Origin: Micromonospora tulbaghiae
GTDB lineage: Bacteria; Actinomycetota; Actinomycetes; Mycobacteriales; Micromonosporaceae
Length of the DNA: 64,000 nt
NCBI RefSeq assembly: GCF_900091605.1
Contig: NZ_FMCQ01000002.1
Coordinates: 62,001 to 126,000 of the forward strand
Reading direction: 5' to 3'
The position numbers and the translations under genes were made by a program. Positions 52,274 through 60,307 of this stretch are shown here, piece by piece. Below the pieces are notes generated by a model that was not told the DNA's origin, made no database searches, and worked only from the letters and a program-made list of their open reading frames with translations. Every line of letters starts with the position of its first letter. Positions within the stretch are counted from its first letter, which is position 1.

Positions 52274-52678
52274 ATGACCAAGCAGGTCACCGGTGTCCGC
52301 AAGCTCAAGAGTTGGGAGGACACCACCTACTCGGAGGTCGGCGACGGGCCGAAGGCGGTCCGGTCGAGCATCGAGTACGAGTACACCGGCGACATCCAGG
52401 GCACGGCCAAGCTGGAGTACGTGATGCTGCTGCACAGCGACGACAAGGCCACGTTCGTCGGCTACGAGCAGATCGTCGGCCGGATCGGCGACCGGGAGGG
52501 CAGCGTCGTGCTGGAACACCGGGGCAAGCTCGACGAGAACGCCGCCACCGTCGCCATGAGCGTGCTGCCCGACAGCGGCACGGGGCAGCTCGCCGGGGCA
52601 CGTGGCGAGGGCGGTTTCGTCGGCGTGCACGAGGACCGGGGCGACGCGAAGTACACGATGGACATCGAGTTCGCCTGA
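52274..52678 (+). CDS. DUF3224-like small protein, function unknown
   Basis: A 134-residue protein, ATG 52274 with a GAAGGAG site seven bases upstream. The sequence (KLKSWEDTTYSEV, YTGDIQGTAKLEYVML, GSVVLEHRGKLDENAAT, LPDSGTGQLAGARGEGGF) matches the small DUF3224 beta-barrel family, in which no function is established. It has no signal peptide. It is the last gene of the synthase operon, 42 bases after the thioesterase, and a strong hairpin follows it, so it is transcribed with the biosynthetic genes and may bind or shape a product or intermediate, which is speculation. Confidence 0.75.
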   Translation: MTKQVTGVRKLKSWEDTTYSEVGDGPKAVRSSIEYEYTGDIQGTAKLEYVMLLHSDDKATFVGYEQIVGRIGDREGSVVLEHRGKLDENAATVAMSVLPDSGTGQLAGARGEGGFVGVHEDRGDAKYTMDIEFA

Positions 52679-52690
52679 CGGCGGGCACCA

Positions 52691-52724
52691 CCGGCCCGGT
52701 ACGGCGTCCGCCGTGCCGGGCCGG
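52691..52724 (+). terminator. Strong terminator hairpin at the end of the synthase operon
   Basis: A 16-bp stem pairs 52691-52706 with 52709-52724 around a two-base loop, with one T-G wobble. It lies 12 bases after the DUF3224 stop and before the next CRP-type promoter, so it marks the end of the long synthase operon. Confidence 0.7.
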
Positions 52725-52743
52725 CGCGCGTCGCCGGACGGTG

Positions 52744-52786
52744 TGAGCAGTTGTGAGCAGACCCGCGGCGGGCGCCCGGCTAGAAC
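52744..52786 (+). promoter_or_regulatory. CRP/FNR-type operator and -10 for the deoxysugar operon
   Basis: The right half TGAGCA is at 52754-52759. The left position (52744-52749) also reads TGAGCA, two bases off the TGCTCA needed for symmetry. The -10-like TAGAAC starts at 52781, exactly 27 bases from the start of the right half. The predicted start near 52793 leaves about 29 bases to ATG 52822. Confidence 0.6.
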
Positions 52787-52821
52787 GGTGAGGACGCGTA
52801 TCCCTCACCGCCGAGGTGCCC

Positions 52822-54252
52822 ATGAGCCGCAGCAAGCAGATCCTCGCCGAACGCGCCGACGCGGACCGCCTGGTGATGTCCGCGCTGGCCACCGACAGCG
52901 CCGTCACGCCGACGGCGCAGGTGCTGCCGTGGCTGGCCGAGCGGTCCCGGGCCCACTCGTTCGAGGTTCGCCGCGTCCCGCTGGGCGAGCTGACCGGCTG
53001 GCAGGAGGAGCCGGGCACGGGGAACCTCGTGCACCACACCGGCCGGTTCTTCTCCATCGAGGGCCTGCGGGTGCAGACCGAGCGGACCTGGACCCAGCCG
53101 ATCATCGTGCAGCCCGAGGTGGGTGTGCTGGGCCTGCTGATGAAGGAGTTCGACGGGGTCCTGCACTGTCTGATGCACGCCAAGATGGAGCCGGGCAACG
53201 CCCCGCTGGTCCAGCTCTCGCCGACCGTGCAGGCCACCCGCAGCAACTACACGGGCGTGCACCGCGGCACGCCGATCCGGTACTTCGAGTACATGCGCCC
53301 GTCCGCGCGCAGCCGGGTCCTCGTCGACGTGCTCCAGTCCGAGCAGAATTCCTGGTTCCTGCACAAGCGCAACCGCAACATGGTCGTCGAGACCACCGAC
53401 GACGTGCCGGTCGGCGACGACTTCCGGTGGCTCACCCTCGGCCAGCTCGCGGCGCTGCTGCGCCGGCCGGACGTGGTGAACATGGACACGCGGTCGGTGA
53501 TGTCCTGCATCCCGGCGACACCGTCGGCCGTGCTGCGCCCGGTCGTCGCGGTGCCCGGCGACACGTTCGCCGGGGCGGTCCGCCGGTCCTTCTGGGACGA
53601 CGGCGACGCGCGGCACACGCAGACCGAGCTGCTGGGATGGCTGACGCGCCAGCGCGCGGTGCGGGAGGTGCGGCAGCGCCGGGTGCCGCTGTCGGAGGCC
53701 GAGGCGGACGGCTGGCGCCGCGATGACGACGAGATCGCGCACGTCAGTGGCAAGTACTTCACCGTGATCGGGGTGAGCGTGCTGGCCGGCAGCCGTGAGG
53801 TGCGGTCCTGGCAGCAGCCGCTGCTGGCCCCCGTCGCCCCGGGAGTCCTGGCGCTGCTGGTCAAGCGGATCGCCGGTGTCCTCCACGGGCTCGTCCAGGC
53901 CCGCGCCGACGCGGGCTCGCTGACCGGTGTCGAGCTGGGGCCCACTGTGCAGTGCCAGCCGGTCAACTACCGGGACCTGCCGCCGCGGGAGCGCCCGCGG
54001 TATCTGGACCTGGTGCCGGCCCCCGGTGAGGCGCGGATCCGGTACGACGTGGTGCAGTCGGAGGAGGGCGGCCGGTTCCACCACGCGCGCAACCGCTACC
54101 TGGTGGTGGAGGTCGGCGACGAGTTCCCGGTCGAGGCGCCGGACGACTTCCGCTGGATGACCATGGGGCAACTCGCCGGCCTGCTCTCGCACGGCAACTA
54201 CCTGAACGTGGAGCTGCGGAGCCTGCTCGCGTGCGCCCGGACGCTCTGGTGA
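52822..54252 (+). CDS. NDP-hexose 2,3-dehydratase
   Basis: A 476-residue protein with the internal duplication typical of NDP-hexose 2,3-dehydratases such as EvaA: each half has a basic V-R-R/Q-V-P-L segment, GKYFTVIGV or GRFFSIEGL, QPxxxxPxxGVLxLLxK, L-x-P-T-V-Q and VQSEE or LQSEQ followed by a basic-aromatic run, and DFRWxTxGQL. It removes the C-2 hydroxyl from an NDP-4-keto-6-deoxyglucose. ATG 52822 has a GAGG site. The next gene overlaps it (GTGA) and encodes a 3-ketoreductase, the normal partner because the dehydratase product is an unstable 3,4-diketo sugar. The upstream enzymes for NDP-glucose synthesis and 4,6-dehydration are not in this window. Confidence 0.92.
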   Translation: MSRSKQILAERADADRLVMSALATDSAVTPTAQVLPWLAERSRAHSFEVRRVPLGELTGWQEEPGTGNLVHHTGRFFSIEGLRVQTERTWTQPIIVQPEVGVLGLLMKEFDGVLHCLMHAKMEPGNAPLVQLSPTVQATRSNYTGVHRGTPIRYFEYMRPSARSRVLVDVLQSEQNSWFLHKRNRNMVVETTDDVPVGDDFRWLTLGQLAALLRRPDVVNMDTRSVMSCIPATPSAVLRPVVAVPGDTFAGAVRRSFWDDGDARHTQTELLGWLTRQRAVREVRQRRVPLSEAEADGWRRDDDEIAHVSGKYFTVIGVSVLAGSREVRSWQQPLLAPVAPGVLALLVKRIAGVLHGLVQARADAGSLTGVELGPTVQCQPVNYRDLPPRERPRYLDLVPAPGEARIRYDVVQSEEGGRFHHARNRYLVVEVGDEFPVEAPDDFRWMTMGQLAGLLSHGNYLNVELRSLLACARTLW

Positions 54253-55232
54253 GCGCCGCCGGGCCGGTACGGGTGGCCGTGCTCGGCTGCGCGGACGTCG
54301 CGGCCCGGCGGATGCTGCCCGCGCTGACCGGTGGCGGCGCGGCCACCGTCACCGCGATCGGCAGCCGCGATCCGGCCCGGGCGGCGGACCTCGCGGGCCG
54401 CTTCGGGGTGCCGTTCGCCGGCACCTACGCCGAGGCGCTGGATCGCCCCGACGTGGACGCCGTCTATCTCCCGCTGCCGCCGGCGCTGCGCGGCGAATGG
54501 GTCCGTCGTGCCCTGCGCGCCGGGAAGCACGTGCTGGCGGAGAAGCCGCTGACCACCGGCGCGGAGCACACGGCGGCCCTCCTGGCCGAGGCGCGGGCCC
54601 GTGGCCTCGCGCTCGTGGAGAACATGGCCTTCCTGCACCATCGCGGCCACCGGACGGTGTACGACCGCCTGGCGAGCGGCGACATCGGGGACCTGCGGCA
54701 CCTCACGGCCACCTTCACGATCCCTCCGCGTCCGCCCGGTGACCTGCGGAACAGCCGGGAGCTCGGCGGTGGCGCCCTGCTGGACGCCGGGGTGTACCCG
54801 CTGCGGACGGCGATGCGCCTGCTGGGCCCGGGCCTGCGCGTTGCCGGGGCGGCGCTGCGCCTGAACGACGACGGCGTCGACGTGGCGGGCAGCGCGTTGC
54901 TGGTCGGTCCGCGTGGGGTCACCGCCGCTCTGACCTTCGGCATGGCCCACGCCTACCGGGCCTCCTACGAGCTGCACGGATCGAGCGGCCGGATGGTGCT
55001 CGACCGGCCGTACAGCGCTCCCGTGGACCACCGGCCGCTGCTGCGGGTGGAACGGGACGGCCGGACCGAGGAGGTGTCGCTCGCCGCCGACGACCAGTTC
55101 GCCCGCATGGGGGAGGAGTTCGCGCGGATGGTGACCGACCCGGCGGCGCGCGAACCTGCCGCCGCCGCGTCGCTCGTGCAGGCGGAACTGGTGGACGAGG
55201 TGGCTCGGCGCGCACTGCGGACGCAGCCCTGA
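54249..55232 (+). CDS. NDP-hexose 3-ketoreductase (Gfo/Idh/MocA family)
   Basis: A 327-residue Gfo/Idh/MocA oxidoreductase with an N-terminal Rossmann motif ([13 protein letters not shown]), the family EKPLTT with its conserved Lys around residue 100, and a C-terminal beta-sheet domain seen in [18 protein letters not shown]. Members such as the 3-ketoreductases of 2,6-dideoxysugar pathways reduce the C-3 keto group left by the 2,3-dehydratase. GTG 54249 overlaps the previous stop; GTG 54231 is in frame but lies inside the previous gene. The context gives a 2,6-dideoxy-4-keto sugar as the product, ready for the epimerase and aminotransferase that follow. Confidence 0.9.
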   Translation: MSAAGPVRVAVLGCADVAARRMLPALTGGGAATVTAIGSRDPARAADLAGRFGVPFAGTYAEALDRPDVDAVYLPLPPALRGEWVRRALRAGKHVLAEKPLTTGAEHTAALLAEARARGLALVENMAFLHHRGHRTVYDRLASGDIGDLRHLTATFTIPPRPPGDLRNSRELGGGALLDAGVYPLRTAMRLLGPGLRVAGAALRLNDDGVDVAGSALLVGPRGVTAALTFGMAHAYRASYELHGSSGRMVLDRPYSAPVDHRPLLRVERDGRTEEVSLAADDQFARMGEEFARMVTDPAAREPAAAASLVQAELVDEVARRALRTQP

Positions 55233-55267
55233 ACGGAGTGCGGCCGCGCCGCACGGGAAGGTCGACA

Positions 55268-55879
55268 ATGGACATCACCGCGATGGCCGTCCGGGACGCG
55301 TACCGCATCACGCCGCGTCGCCTGCCCGACCACCGGGGCGAGTTCTTCGAGGCGGTACGCCGGGAGGCGCTGGAGGCGGTCACCGGGCACCCGTTCGTGG
55401 TGCGTCAGGTCAACTACTCGGTGTCGCGCCGGCACACCCTGCGCGGTATCCACGGCACCACGTTGCCGCCCGGTCAGGCCAAGCTGGTGACCTGTGTCAG
55501 CGGCGCCGTACTCGACGTCGTGGTCGACCTGCGGGCGGGCTCGCCGACGTTCGGCCGGTTCGACGTGACCCGGCAGGACGGCGAGTCCGGGATCTCCGTC
55601 TACCTCGCCGACGGCCTCGGGCACGCGTTCCTCGCCCTGACCGACGACGTGCGCATGGCCTATCTGTGCTCCGAGGAGTACGTGCCCGGGACGATGGTCG
55701 ACATCGACGCCCTCGACCCGGACCTGGCCCTGCCCTGGCCGAGCGGGCCGGAGGTGATCCGCTCCGCCAAGGACGCCGCCGCGCCCCGGCTGGCGGACGC
55801 GCTGCACCGGCTGCCCACGTACGAGCAGTGCCTGGCCGCGTACGGCCGGACGCCGGCCCGCGACGGGGGGCAGCGGTGA
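55268..55879 (+). CDS. NDP-4-keto-6-deoxyhexose 3,5- or 5-epimerase (RmlC family)
   Basis: A 203-residue cupin of the RmlC family. The active-site His is in TLRGIHG and the aromatic/acid residues follow in VVVDLRAGSPTFGRF and CSEEYVPG. Enzymes of this kind epimerise C-3, C-5 or both of a 4-keto sugar; the sequence alone does not distinguish a 5-epimerase from a 3,5-epimerase. ATG 55268 has GGAAGG upstream. It is part of the sugar operon and its stop overlaps the next gene's GTG. The product would be an L-configured sugar. Confidence 0.9.
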   Translation: MDITAMAVRDAYRITPRRLPDHRGEFFEAVRREALEAVTGHPFVVRQVNYSVSRRHTLRGIHGTTLPPGQAKLVTCVSGAVLDVVVDLRAGSPTFGRFDVTRQDGESGISVYLADGLGHAFLALTDDVRMAYLCSEEYVPGTMVDIDALDPDLALPWPSGPEVIRSAKDAAAPRLADALHRLPTYEQCLAAYGRTPARDGGQR

Positions 55880-57000
55880 TTCCGCTGTTCCGCAGCGCGG
55901 TCGCCGCCGACGCCGCGGACCGGGTACGGGCGGTCCTGGACAGCGGCTACCTCGGTCAGGGACCACGGGTGGCCGAGTTCGAGGCGGCCCTCGCGCAGCG
56001 CCTGGGCACCGACCGGCTGGCCACCGTCAACAGCGCCACCTCCGGCCTGCACCTGGCGCTGCACCTGCTCGCCGGGCCGCCGGGTCCGGCGACGGTGGGC
56101 GGCGAGGTGCTCACCACCCCGCTGACGTTCCCCGCGACGAACTGGCCGATCCTGGCGCTCGGCCTGCGACCGCGCTGGGTCGACGTCGACCCGGCCACGT
56201 TGAACATCGACCTCACCGACCTGGCCGCGAAGATCACGGCGCGGACCCGGGCGATCATGGTCGTGCACTGGGGTGGCTACCCGGTCGACCTCGACCGCTT
56301 GCGTGAGGTGGTGGACGAGGCGGGCCGGCGGACGGGCCACCGTCCGCCGGTCATCGAGGACTGCGCGCACGCCTGGGGGTCGAGCCTCCGCGGCCGGCCG
56401 GTGGGGGACCACGGCAACACCGCGGTCTTCAGCTTCCAGGCGATCAAGCACCTGACCACCGGCGACGGCGGCCTGGTGGTGCTGCCCGACGACGTCCTGT
56501 GCCGGCGGGCGCGGCGGTTGCGCTGGCTGGGCCTCGACCGCGACAGCGACGAGAGCTTCCGCAGCAGCCAGGACGTGACCGAGTGGGGCTACAAGTTCCA
56601 CCTCAACGACATCGCCGCGGCGATCGGACTGGCCAACCTGGACACCGTCGACGCACGGGTGGACCGGCACCGGGCCAACGCCGCCTGGTACGCCGACCAA
56701 CTGCGCGGCGTGGCCGGGCTGGACCTGCTGGAACGCCGGCCGGACCGGCGCTCCGCGGAATGGATCTTCACGGTCAAGGTCGACGACCGGCGGGGGTTCA
56801 TCCGGCGGCTGGCCGAGGCGGGCATCGCGGCGAGCCCGGTGCAGCGGCGCAACGACCTGCACAGCTGCGTCCACGAGTTCCGGACGGACCTGCCCGGCCT
56901 GGACGCGGTCGCGGATCGGATGGTGGCGATACCCGTAGGCTGGTGGGTGGACGACGACGACCGGTCGAGGATCACCGAGGTGATCCGGGCCGGCTGGTGA
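55876..57000 (+). CDS. DegT/DnrJ/EryC1-family sugar aminotransferase
   Basis: A 374-residue PLP-dependent aminotransferase. The family motifs are the N-terminal VNSATSGLHLALHLL, VHWGGYPVDL, IEDCAHAWGS with the PLP-contacting Asp, and FSFQAIKHLTTGDGG with the PLP lysine. It transfers an amino group to a keto sugar. With a 3-ketoreductase in the pathway, C-4 is the likely site, giving a 2,4,6-trideoxy-4-amino sugar; C-3 amination as in the vancosamine pathway is the alternative. GTG 55876 overlaps the epimerase stop. No N-methyltransferase was found in the window. Confidence 0.9.
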   Translation: MIPLFRSAVAADAADRVRAVLDSGYLGQGPRVAEFEAALAQRLGTDRLATVNSATSGLHLALHLLAGPPGPATVGGEVLTTPLTFPATNWPILALGLRPRWVDVDPATLNIDLTDLAAKITARTRAIMVVHWGGYPVDLDRLREVVDEAGRRTGHRPPVIEDCAHAWGSSLRGRPVGDHGNTAVFSFQAIKHLTTGDGGLVVLPDDVLCRRARRLRWLGLDRDSDESFRSSQDVTEWGYKFHLNDIAAAIGLANLDTVDARVDRHRANAAWYADQLRGVAGLDLLERRPDRRSAEWIFTVKVDDRRGFIRRLAEAGIAASPVQRRNDLHSCVHEFRTDLPGLDAVADRMVAIPVGWWVDDDDRSRITEVIRAGW

Positions 57001-57076
57001 CCCGGGTCCGCCGGGTCACGTGCCGTGCGGCGTCCCGCAGCATCCGACCCCGCGCCCCACGACCTGGGAGACAACG

Positions 57077-57721
57077 ATGGCCGAGCGTGTCGCGCGTACC
57101 CGGTCCGACGCCGCCCGCAACCAGCGGCTGCTGATGGACGTGGCGGCCCGCACCTTCGCCGTGGCGGGCCTCGACGTGCCGGTGTCGCAGATCGTCGACG
57201 CCGCAGGCCTCGGCAAGGGCACTGCGTTCCGCTGCTTCGCCACGAAGGGCGACCTGGTCGCGGCCATCGTCCGGGAGCGGCTGGACGCGCTGGCGGCACA
57301 GGCGCGTGGACTGGTCACCGGCGACCCCGGCGCGGCGGTGTTCGAGTTCGTCCGGCTGTGGTCCGGCGCGCTCGCCGAGGACCGTGGCCTCCGTGAGGCG
57401 ATGGACGGGCCGGCGCCGGGGTCGGCCGGGGTGTGGGAAAGCTACCGGGCGCTTGTCGACGCCGTCGAGGCGCTCGTCGGACGGGCCCGCGGGGCCGGCG
57501 CCGTCCGGGCCGACGTGTCCGCCGCGGACCTGCTCCTGCTGGTCGCGGCGGCGGTCCACGCGGCGGTGCCACTGTCCGGGGTGGACCCGGCGTTCCGGGA
57601 CCGGTTCGTGGGCCTGGTGTGCGACGGGCTGCGCTCCGGGCCATCCGGGACTCCGCCGCGGTCCGCGCCGACGCACGAGGAGCTGGCGAAGGTCTGGACG
57701 GGGTCCGAGCGCTCTCGGTAG
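57077..57721 (+). CDS. TetR-family regulator of the adjacent exporter
   Basis: A 214-residue TetR protein, ATG 57077 with a GGGAG site. The helix-turn-helix is at about residues 30-52 (VSQIVDAAGLGKGTAFRCFATKG). It resembles the TetR at 543 in this region (D-A-A-x-x-G-x-G-K-G-T-x-F-R). A perfect 9-bp palindrome lies just after its stop and before the exporter gene, so it probably represses the exporter and is released by the product or an intermediate. No CRP-type operator lies upstream, so it appears to be outside the main regulon. Confidence 0.9.
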   Translation: MAERVARTRSDAARNQRLLMDVAARTFAVAGLDVPVSQIVDAAGLGKGTAFRCFATKGDLVAAIVRERLDALAAQARGLVTGDPGAAVFEFVRLWSGALAEDRGLREAMDGPAPGSAGVWESYRALVDAVEALVGRARGAGAVRADVSAADLLLLVAAAVHAAVPLSGVDPAFRDRFVGLVCDGLRSGPSGTPPRSAPTHEELAKVWTGSERSR

Positions 57722-57731
57722 CATGCTCGGA

Positions 57732-57753
57732 AAGCGGACCGGCTGGTCCGCTT
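57732..57753 (+). promoter_or_regulatory. TetR-type operator palindrome before the exporter gene
   Basis: AAGCGGACC (57732-57740), GGCT, GGTCCGCTT (57745-57753): a perfect 9-base inverted repeat. It lies 53 bases before the exporter's ATG and directly after the TetR stop. Its half-sites match those at 585-605. Confidence 0.7.
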
Positions 57754-57805
57754 CGGGTCGCGGTGTTGACTCCCGCGGACCCGCCTCCTGTCCGGAAGGA
57801 CCATC

Positions 57806-59338
57806 ATGGACCCATCCCCGGCCGCCGACCCCCGGCCCGCCGTGCCCGCCGCGTCCGAGCCGGCCGGCCGCAACCGCTGGATCGTCCTGATCCTCGTCAC
57901 CCTGGCGCAGTTCATCGTGGCTCTCGACGCCACGGTGGTGAACGTCGCCCTGCCCTCGATCGACCGCGACCTGGGCATGTCGGAGGCCGACCTCCAGTGG
58001 GTGGTGAACGCGTACGCCCTGATCTTCGGCGGCTTCCTGCTGCTCGGCGGTCGGCTGTGCGACCTGTTCGGCCGCAGGCGGCTGTTCATCGCCGGTCTGG
58101 TGGTGTTCACAGTGGCCTCGGCGATCAGCGGGCTGGCCACCGACGCCGTCGTGCTGACCGTCGGCCGTGGCCTCCAGGGCCTCGGCGGCGCCCTGGTGTC
58201 CCCGGCCGTCCTGGCCATCATCAACACCACCTTCCGCGACCCGGCCGAACGCACCAAGGCGCTCGGCGTGTGGGGCGCGGTGGTCGCCGGTGGCAGCGCG
58301 TTCGGCCTGCTCATCGGTGGCCTGCTCACCGGTGCCCTCTCCTGGCACTGGATCTTCTTCGTCAACCTGCCCATCGGCGCGGTCGTGCTGCTGGCCGCCG
58401 TGCGCGTGATCGGCGAGTCGCGCGACGAGAACGCCGACCGTTCCCTCGACGTGGCCGGTGCGGTCACCGTCACCGGCGGTCTCGTCCTGGCCGTCTACAC
58501 GATGGTCAACGGCCAGGCGTGGGGGTGGGCCTCGGCGCGGACGCTGACCCTGGGCGCCGTCGCCGTGCTGCTGCTCGCCGCGTTCGTGCTGATCGAGTCC
58601 CGCACCCGGCAGCCCATGATGCGGCTGAGCATCTTCCGGCTGCGCACGCTCGCCGTCGCGGACGCCGCGCTGATCTTCCTCACCTCCGGCATCGCGACGA
58701 TGTTCTTCTTCTCGGCCCTCTACCTCCAGGGCGCTCTCGGCTACAGCCCGCTTCAGGGCGGCCTGGCGTTCCTGCCCGCGGCGATGGGCGTGATGGTCGG
58801 CGCCACGCTGTCCGAGCCGCTGGTCCGGCGCCTGGGGCACATCCTCGTGACCGTGATCGGCCTGTGCCTCGGCGCGCTCGGCATGGCCTACCTGACCCGG
58901 CTGCCCATCGACGGGTCCTACCTCACCGATCTGCTGCCCGGCCTGCTGCCGCTCTCCATCGGCCTGGGCATCGCCTACGTGCCGATCACGTTCCTGGCCA
59001 CCTCCGGAACCGCGGACGCCGACTCCGGCCTCGCCTCCGGCATCTACCAGACCGTCCAGCAGATCGGTGGCGCCGTCGGGCTGGCGATCCTGGCCGCGAT
59101 GGCCACGGCGCGCACCACCGACGTGCTCGGCGACCCGGCCGCGGCCGATCCGGCCGAACAGCTCGCGGCGCAGGTCGCCGGGTTCCGGGTCGCCTTCGCC
59201 GGTGGCGTCGTGCTGCTGCTGTGCGGCGCGGCGGTCACCGCGCTGTTCCTGCGCCGGCGCCACGTCGCGGCGTTGCTGGAGACCCCTGCGGCGGGCGCGG
59301 ACGCGCCGGCCCCGGCCGAGCCGGTGGCCAAGGGCTGA
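57806..59338 (+). CDS. MFS exporter, DHA2 (14-helix) drug-efflux family
   Basis: A 510-residue membrane protein with about fourteen hydrophobic segments. The start of helix 1 (WIVLILVTLAQFIVALDATVVNVALP) and the motif GGRLCDLFGRRRLF between helices 2 and 3 are characteristic of DHA2 proton-driven efflux pumps of the EmrB/QacA type. The N-terminal 20 residues are cytoplasmic and the C-terminus is Ala/Pro-rich. ATG 57806 has GGAAGGA upstream. Paired with a TetR gene and a palindromic operator, it probably exports the cluster product and provides self-protection. A terminator hairpin follows at 59369. Confidence 0.93.
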   Translation: MDPSPAADPRPAVPAASEPAGRNRWIVLILVTLAQFIVALDATVVNVALPSIDRDLGMSEADLQWVVNAYALIFGGFLLLGGRLCDLFGRRRLFIAGLVVFTVASAISGLATDAVVLTVGRGLQGLGGALVSPAVLAIINTTFRDPAERTKALGVWGAVVAGGSAFGLLIGGLLTGALSWHWIFFVNLPIGAVVLLAAVRVIGESRDENADRSLDVAGAVTVTGGLVLAVYTMVNGQAWGWASARTLTLGAVAVLLLAAFVLIESRTRQPMMRLSIFRLRTLAVADAALIFLTSGIATMFFFSALYLQGALGYSPLQGGLAFLPAAMGVMVGATLSEPLVRRLGHILVTVIGLCLGALGMAYLTRLPIDGSYLTDLLPGLLPLSIGLGIAYVPITFLATSGTADADSGLASGIYQTVQQIGGAVGLAILAAMATARTTDVLGDPAAADPAEQLAAQVAGFRVAFAGGVVLLLCGAAVTALFLRRRHVAALLETPAAGADAPAPAEPVAKG

Positions 59339-59368
59339 CCGAACTCCGGTCGCGCCGGAGACCGGCTC

Positions 59369-59400
59369 ACGCGGCAGCGCCCACGAGGGCGCTGCCGCGT
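59369..59400 (+). terminator. Terminator after the exporter gene
   Basis: A perfect 13-bp stem pairs ACGCGGCAGCGCC (59369-59381) with GGCGCTGCCGCGT (59388-59400) around a six-base loop, about 30 bases after the exporter's stop. Confidence 0.75.
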
Positions 59401-59429
59401 CGTCGTCGGTTCGGCGAATCCACGAAAAC

Positions 59430-59472
59430 TGCGTCGAAGTGAGCAGAGCCGTGGATCGCCTCCCCATACCGT
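59430..59472 (+). promoter_or_regulatory. CRP/FNR-type operator and -10 for the O-methyltransferase
   Basis: TGCGTC (59430-59435), GAAG, TGAGCA (59440-59445); the left half is degenerate. The -10-like TACCGT starts at 59467, 27 bases from the start of TGAGCA. The operator centre (59437.5) is exactly 41.5 bases from the A of ATG 59479, so the transcript is predicted to be leaderless. Confidence 0.6.
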
Positions 59473-59478
59473 CCAGGC

Positions 59479-60249
59479 ATGGATACGGGCCGGAGACTCT
59501 ACCTGGACCTGATGAAGAAGGTCCTTACGAACGTGGTCTACGAGGACAATCCGCTCGGCTACGAGCACGTCCCCATCCCCTGGTTCCAGGGTGACCCCGC
59601 CTATGACCCGGAGAAGCGCCGCGTCGGCCTGGACTGGCCCAGCGTCGCACACACCATGGTCGGCCTGAAGCGGCTGGACAACGTGCAGGAGTGCATGGAG
59701 CAGGTGCTCTCCGACGACGTGCCCGGCGACTTCATCGAGACCGGGGTGTGGCGCGGCGGCGTCTGCATCTTCATGCGCGCCTTCCTCGAGGCGTACGGCG
59801 TCAAGAACCGCCGGATCTGGGTGGCCGACTCGTTCGAGGGCATCCCCGACGTCGGCGAGGACGGGCACCCGCTGGACGTGCGGCTCGGCCTGCACCGGGC
59901 CAACGAGACGCTGGGCGTGCCGATGGAGGTGGTCAAGGCCAACTTCGCCCGCTACGACCTGCTCGACGACCAGGTGCAGTTCCTGCCCGGCTGGTTCCGC
60001 GACTCGCTGCCCACGGCGCCGGTCGAGCGCATCGCGATCCTCCGGCTCGACGGCGACCTGTACGAGTCGACGATGGACGCCCTGAACAGCCTCTACGACA
60101 AGGTGTCGCCGGGCGGCTTCGTCATCGTCGACGACTACGCCCTGCGGAGCTGCCGCCGTGCCATCGACGAGTTCCGTGACCAGCACGCCATCAAGGACGA
60201 GGTCCTGCCCATCGACGGGGCGTCCGCGTACTGGCGGCGCAGCGCCTGA
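59479..60249 (+). CDS. TylF/MycF-family sugar O-methyltransferase
   Basis: A 256-residue SAM-dependent methyltransferase of the macrocin O-methyltransferase family (TylF, MycF). The family N-terminus LYLDLMKKVLTNVVYED is at residues 7-23, the SAM-binding DFIETGVWRGG is at about 85, and VIVDDY with the metal-binding acids is near 220. These enzymes methylate a hydroxyl on a deoxysugar, usually after attachment. ATG 59479 has no ribosome site upstream, and the predicted start of transcription coincides with it, so translation would be leaderless. It runs towards the convergent glycosyltransferase gene; both carry the cluster operator. The substrate is probably the aminodeoxysugar. Confidence 0.9.
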   Translation: MDTGRRLYLDLMKKVLTNVVYEDNPLGYEHVPIPWFQGDPAYDPEKRRVGLDWPSVAHTMVGLKRLDNVQECMEQVLSDDVPGDFIETGVWRGGVCIFMRAFLEAYGVKNRRIWVADSFEGIPDVGEDGHPLDVRLGLHRANETLGVPMEVVKANFARYDLLDDQVQFLPGWFRDSLPTAPVERIAILRLDGDLYESTMDALNSLYDKVSPGGFVIVDDYALRSCRRAIDEFRDQHAIKDEVLPIDGASAYWRRSA

Positions 60250-60256
60250 GCCGGCG

Positions 60257-60289
60257 TCGGCCCGGCCCCTCGGCGAGGGACCGGGCCGA
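60257..60289. terminator. Bidirectional terminator between convergent genes
   Basis: TCGGCCCGG plus CCCTC (60257-60271) pairs with GAGGG plus CCGGGCCGA (60275-60289) around three bases, with one mismatch. It lies between the convergent stops at 60249 and 60308. Confidence 0.65.
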
Positions 60290-60307
60290 TCGTCTGCGCG
60301 CGTGTGG

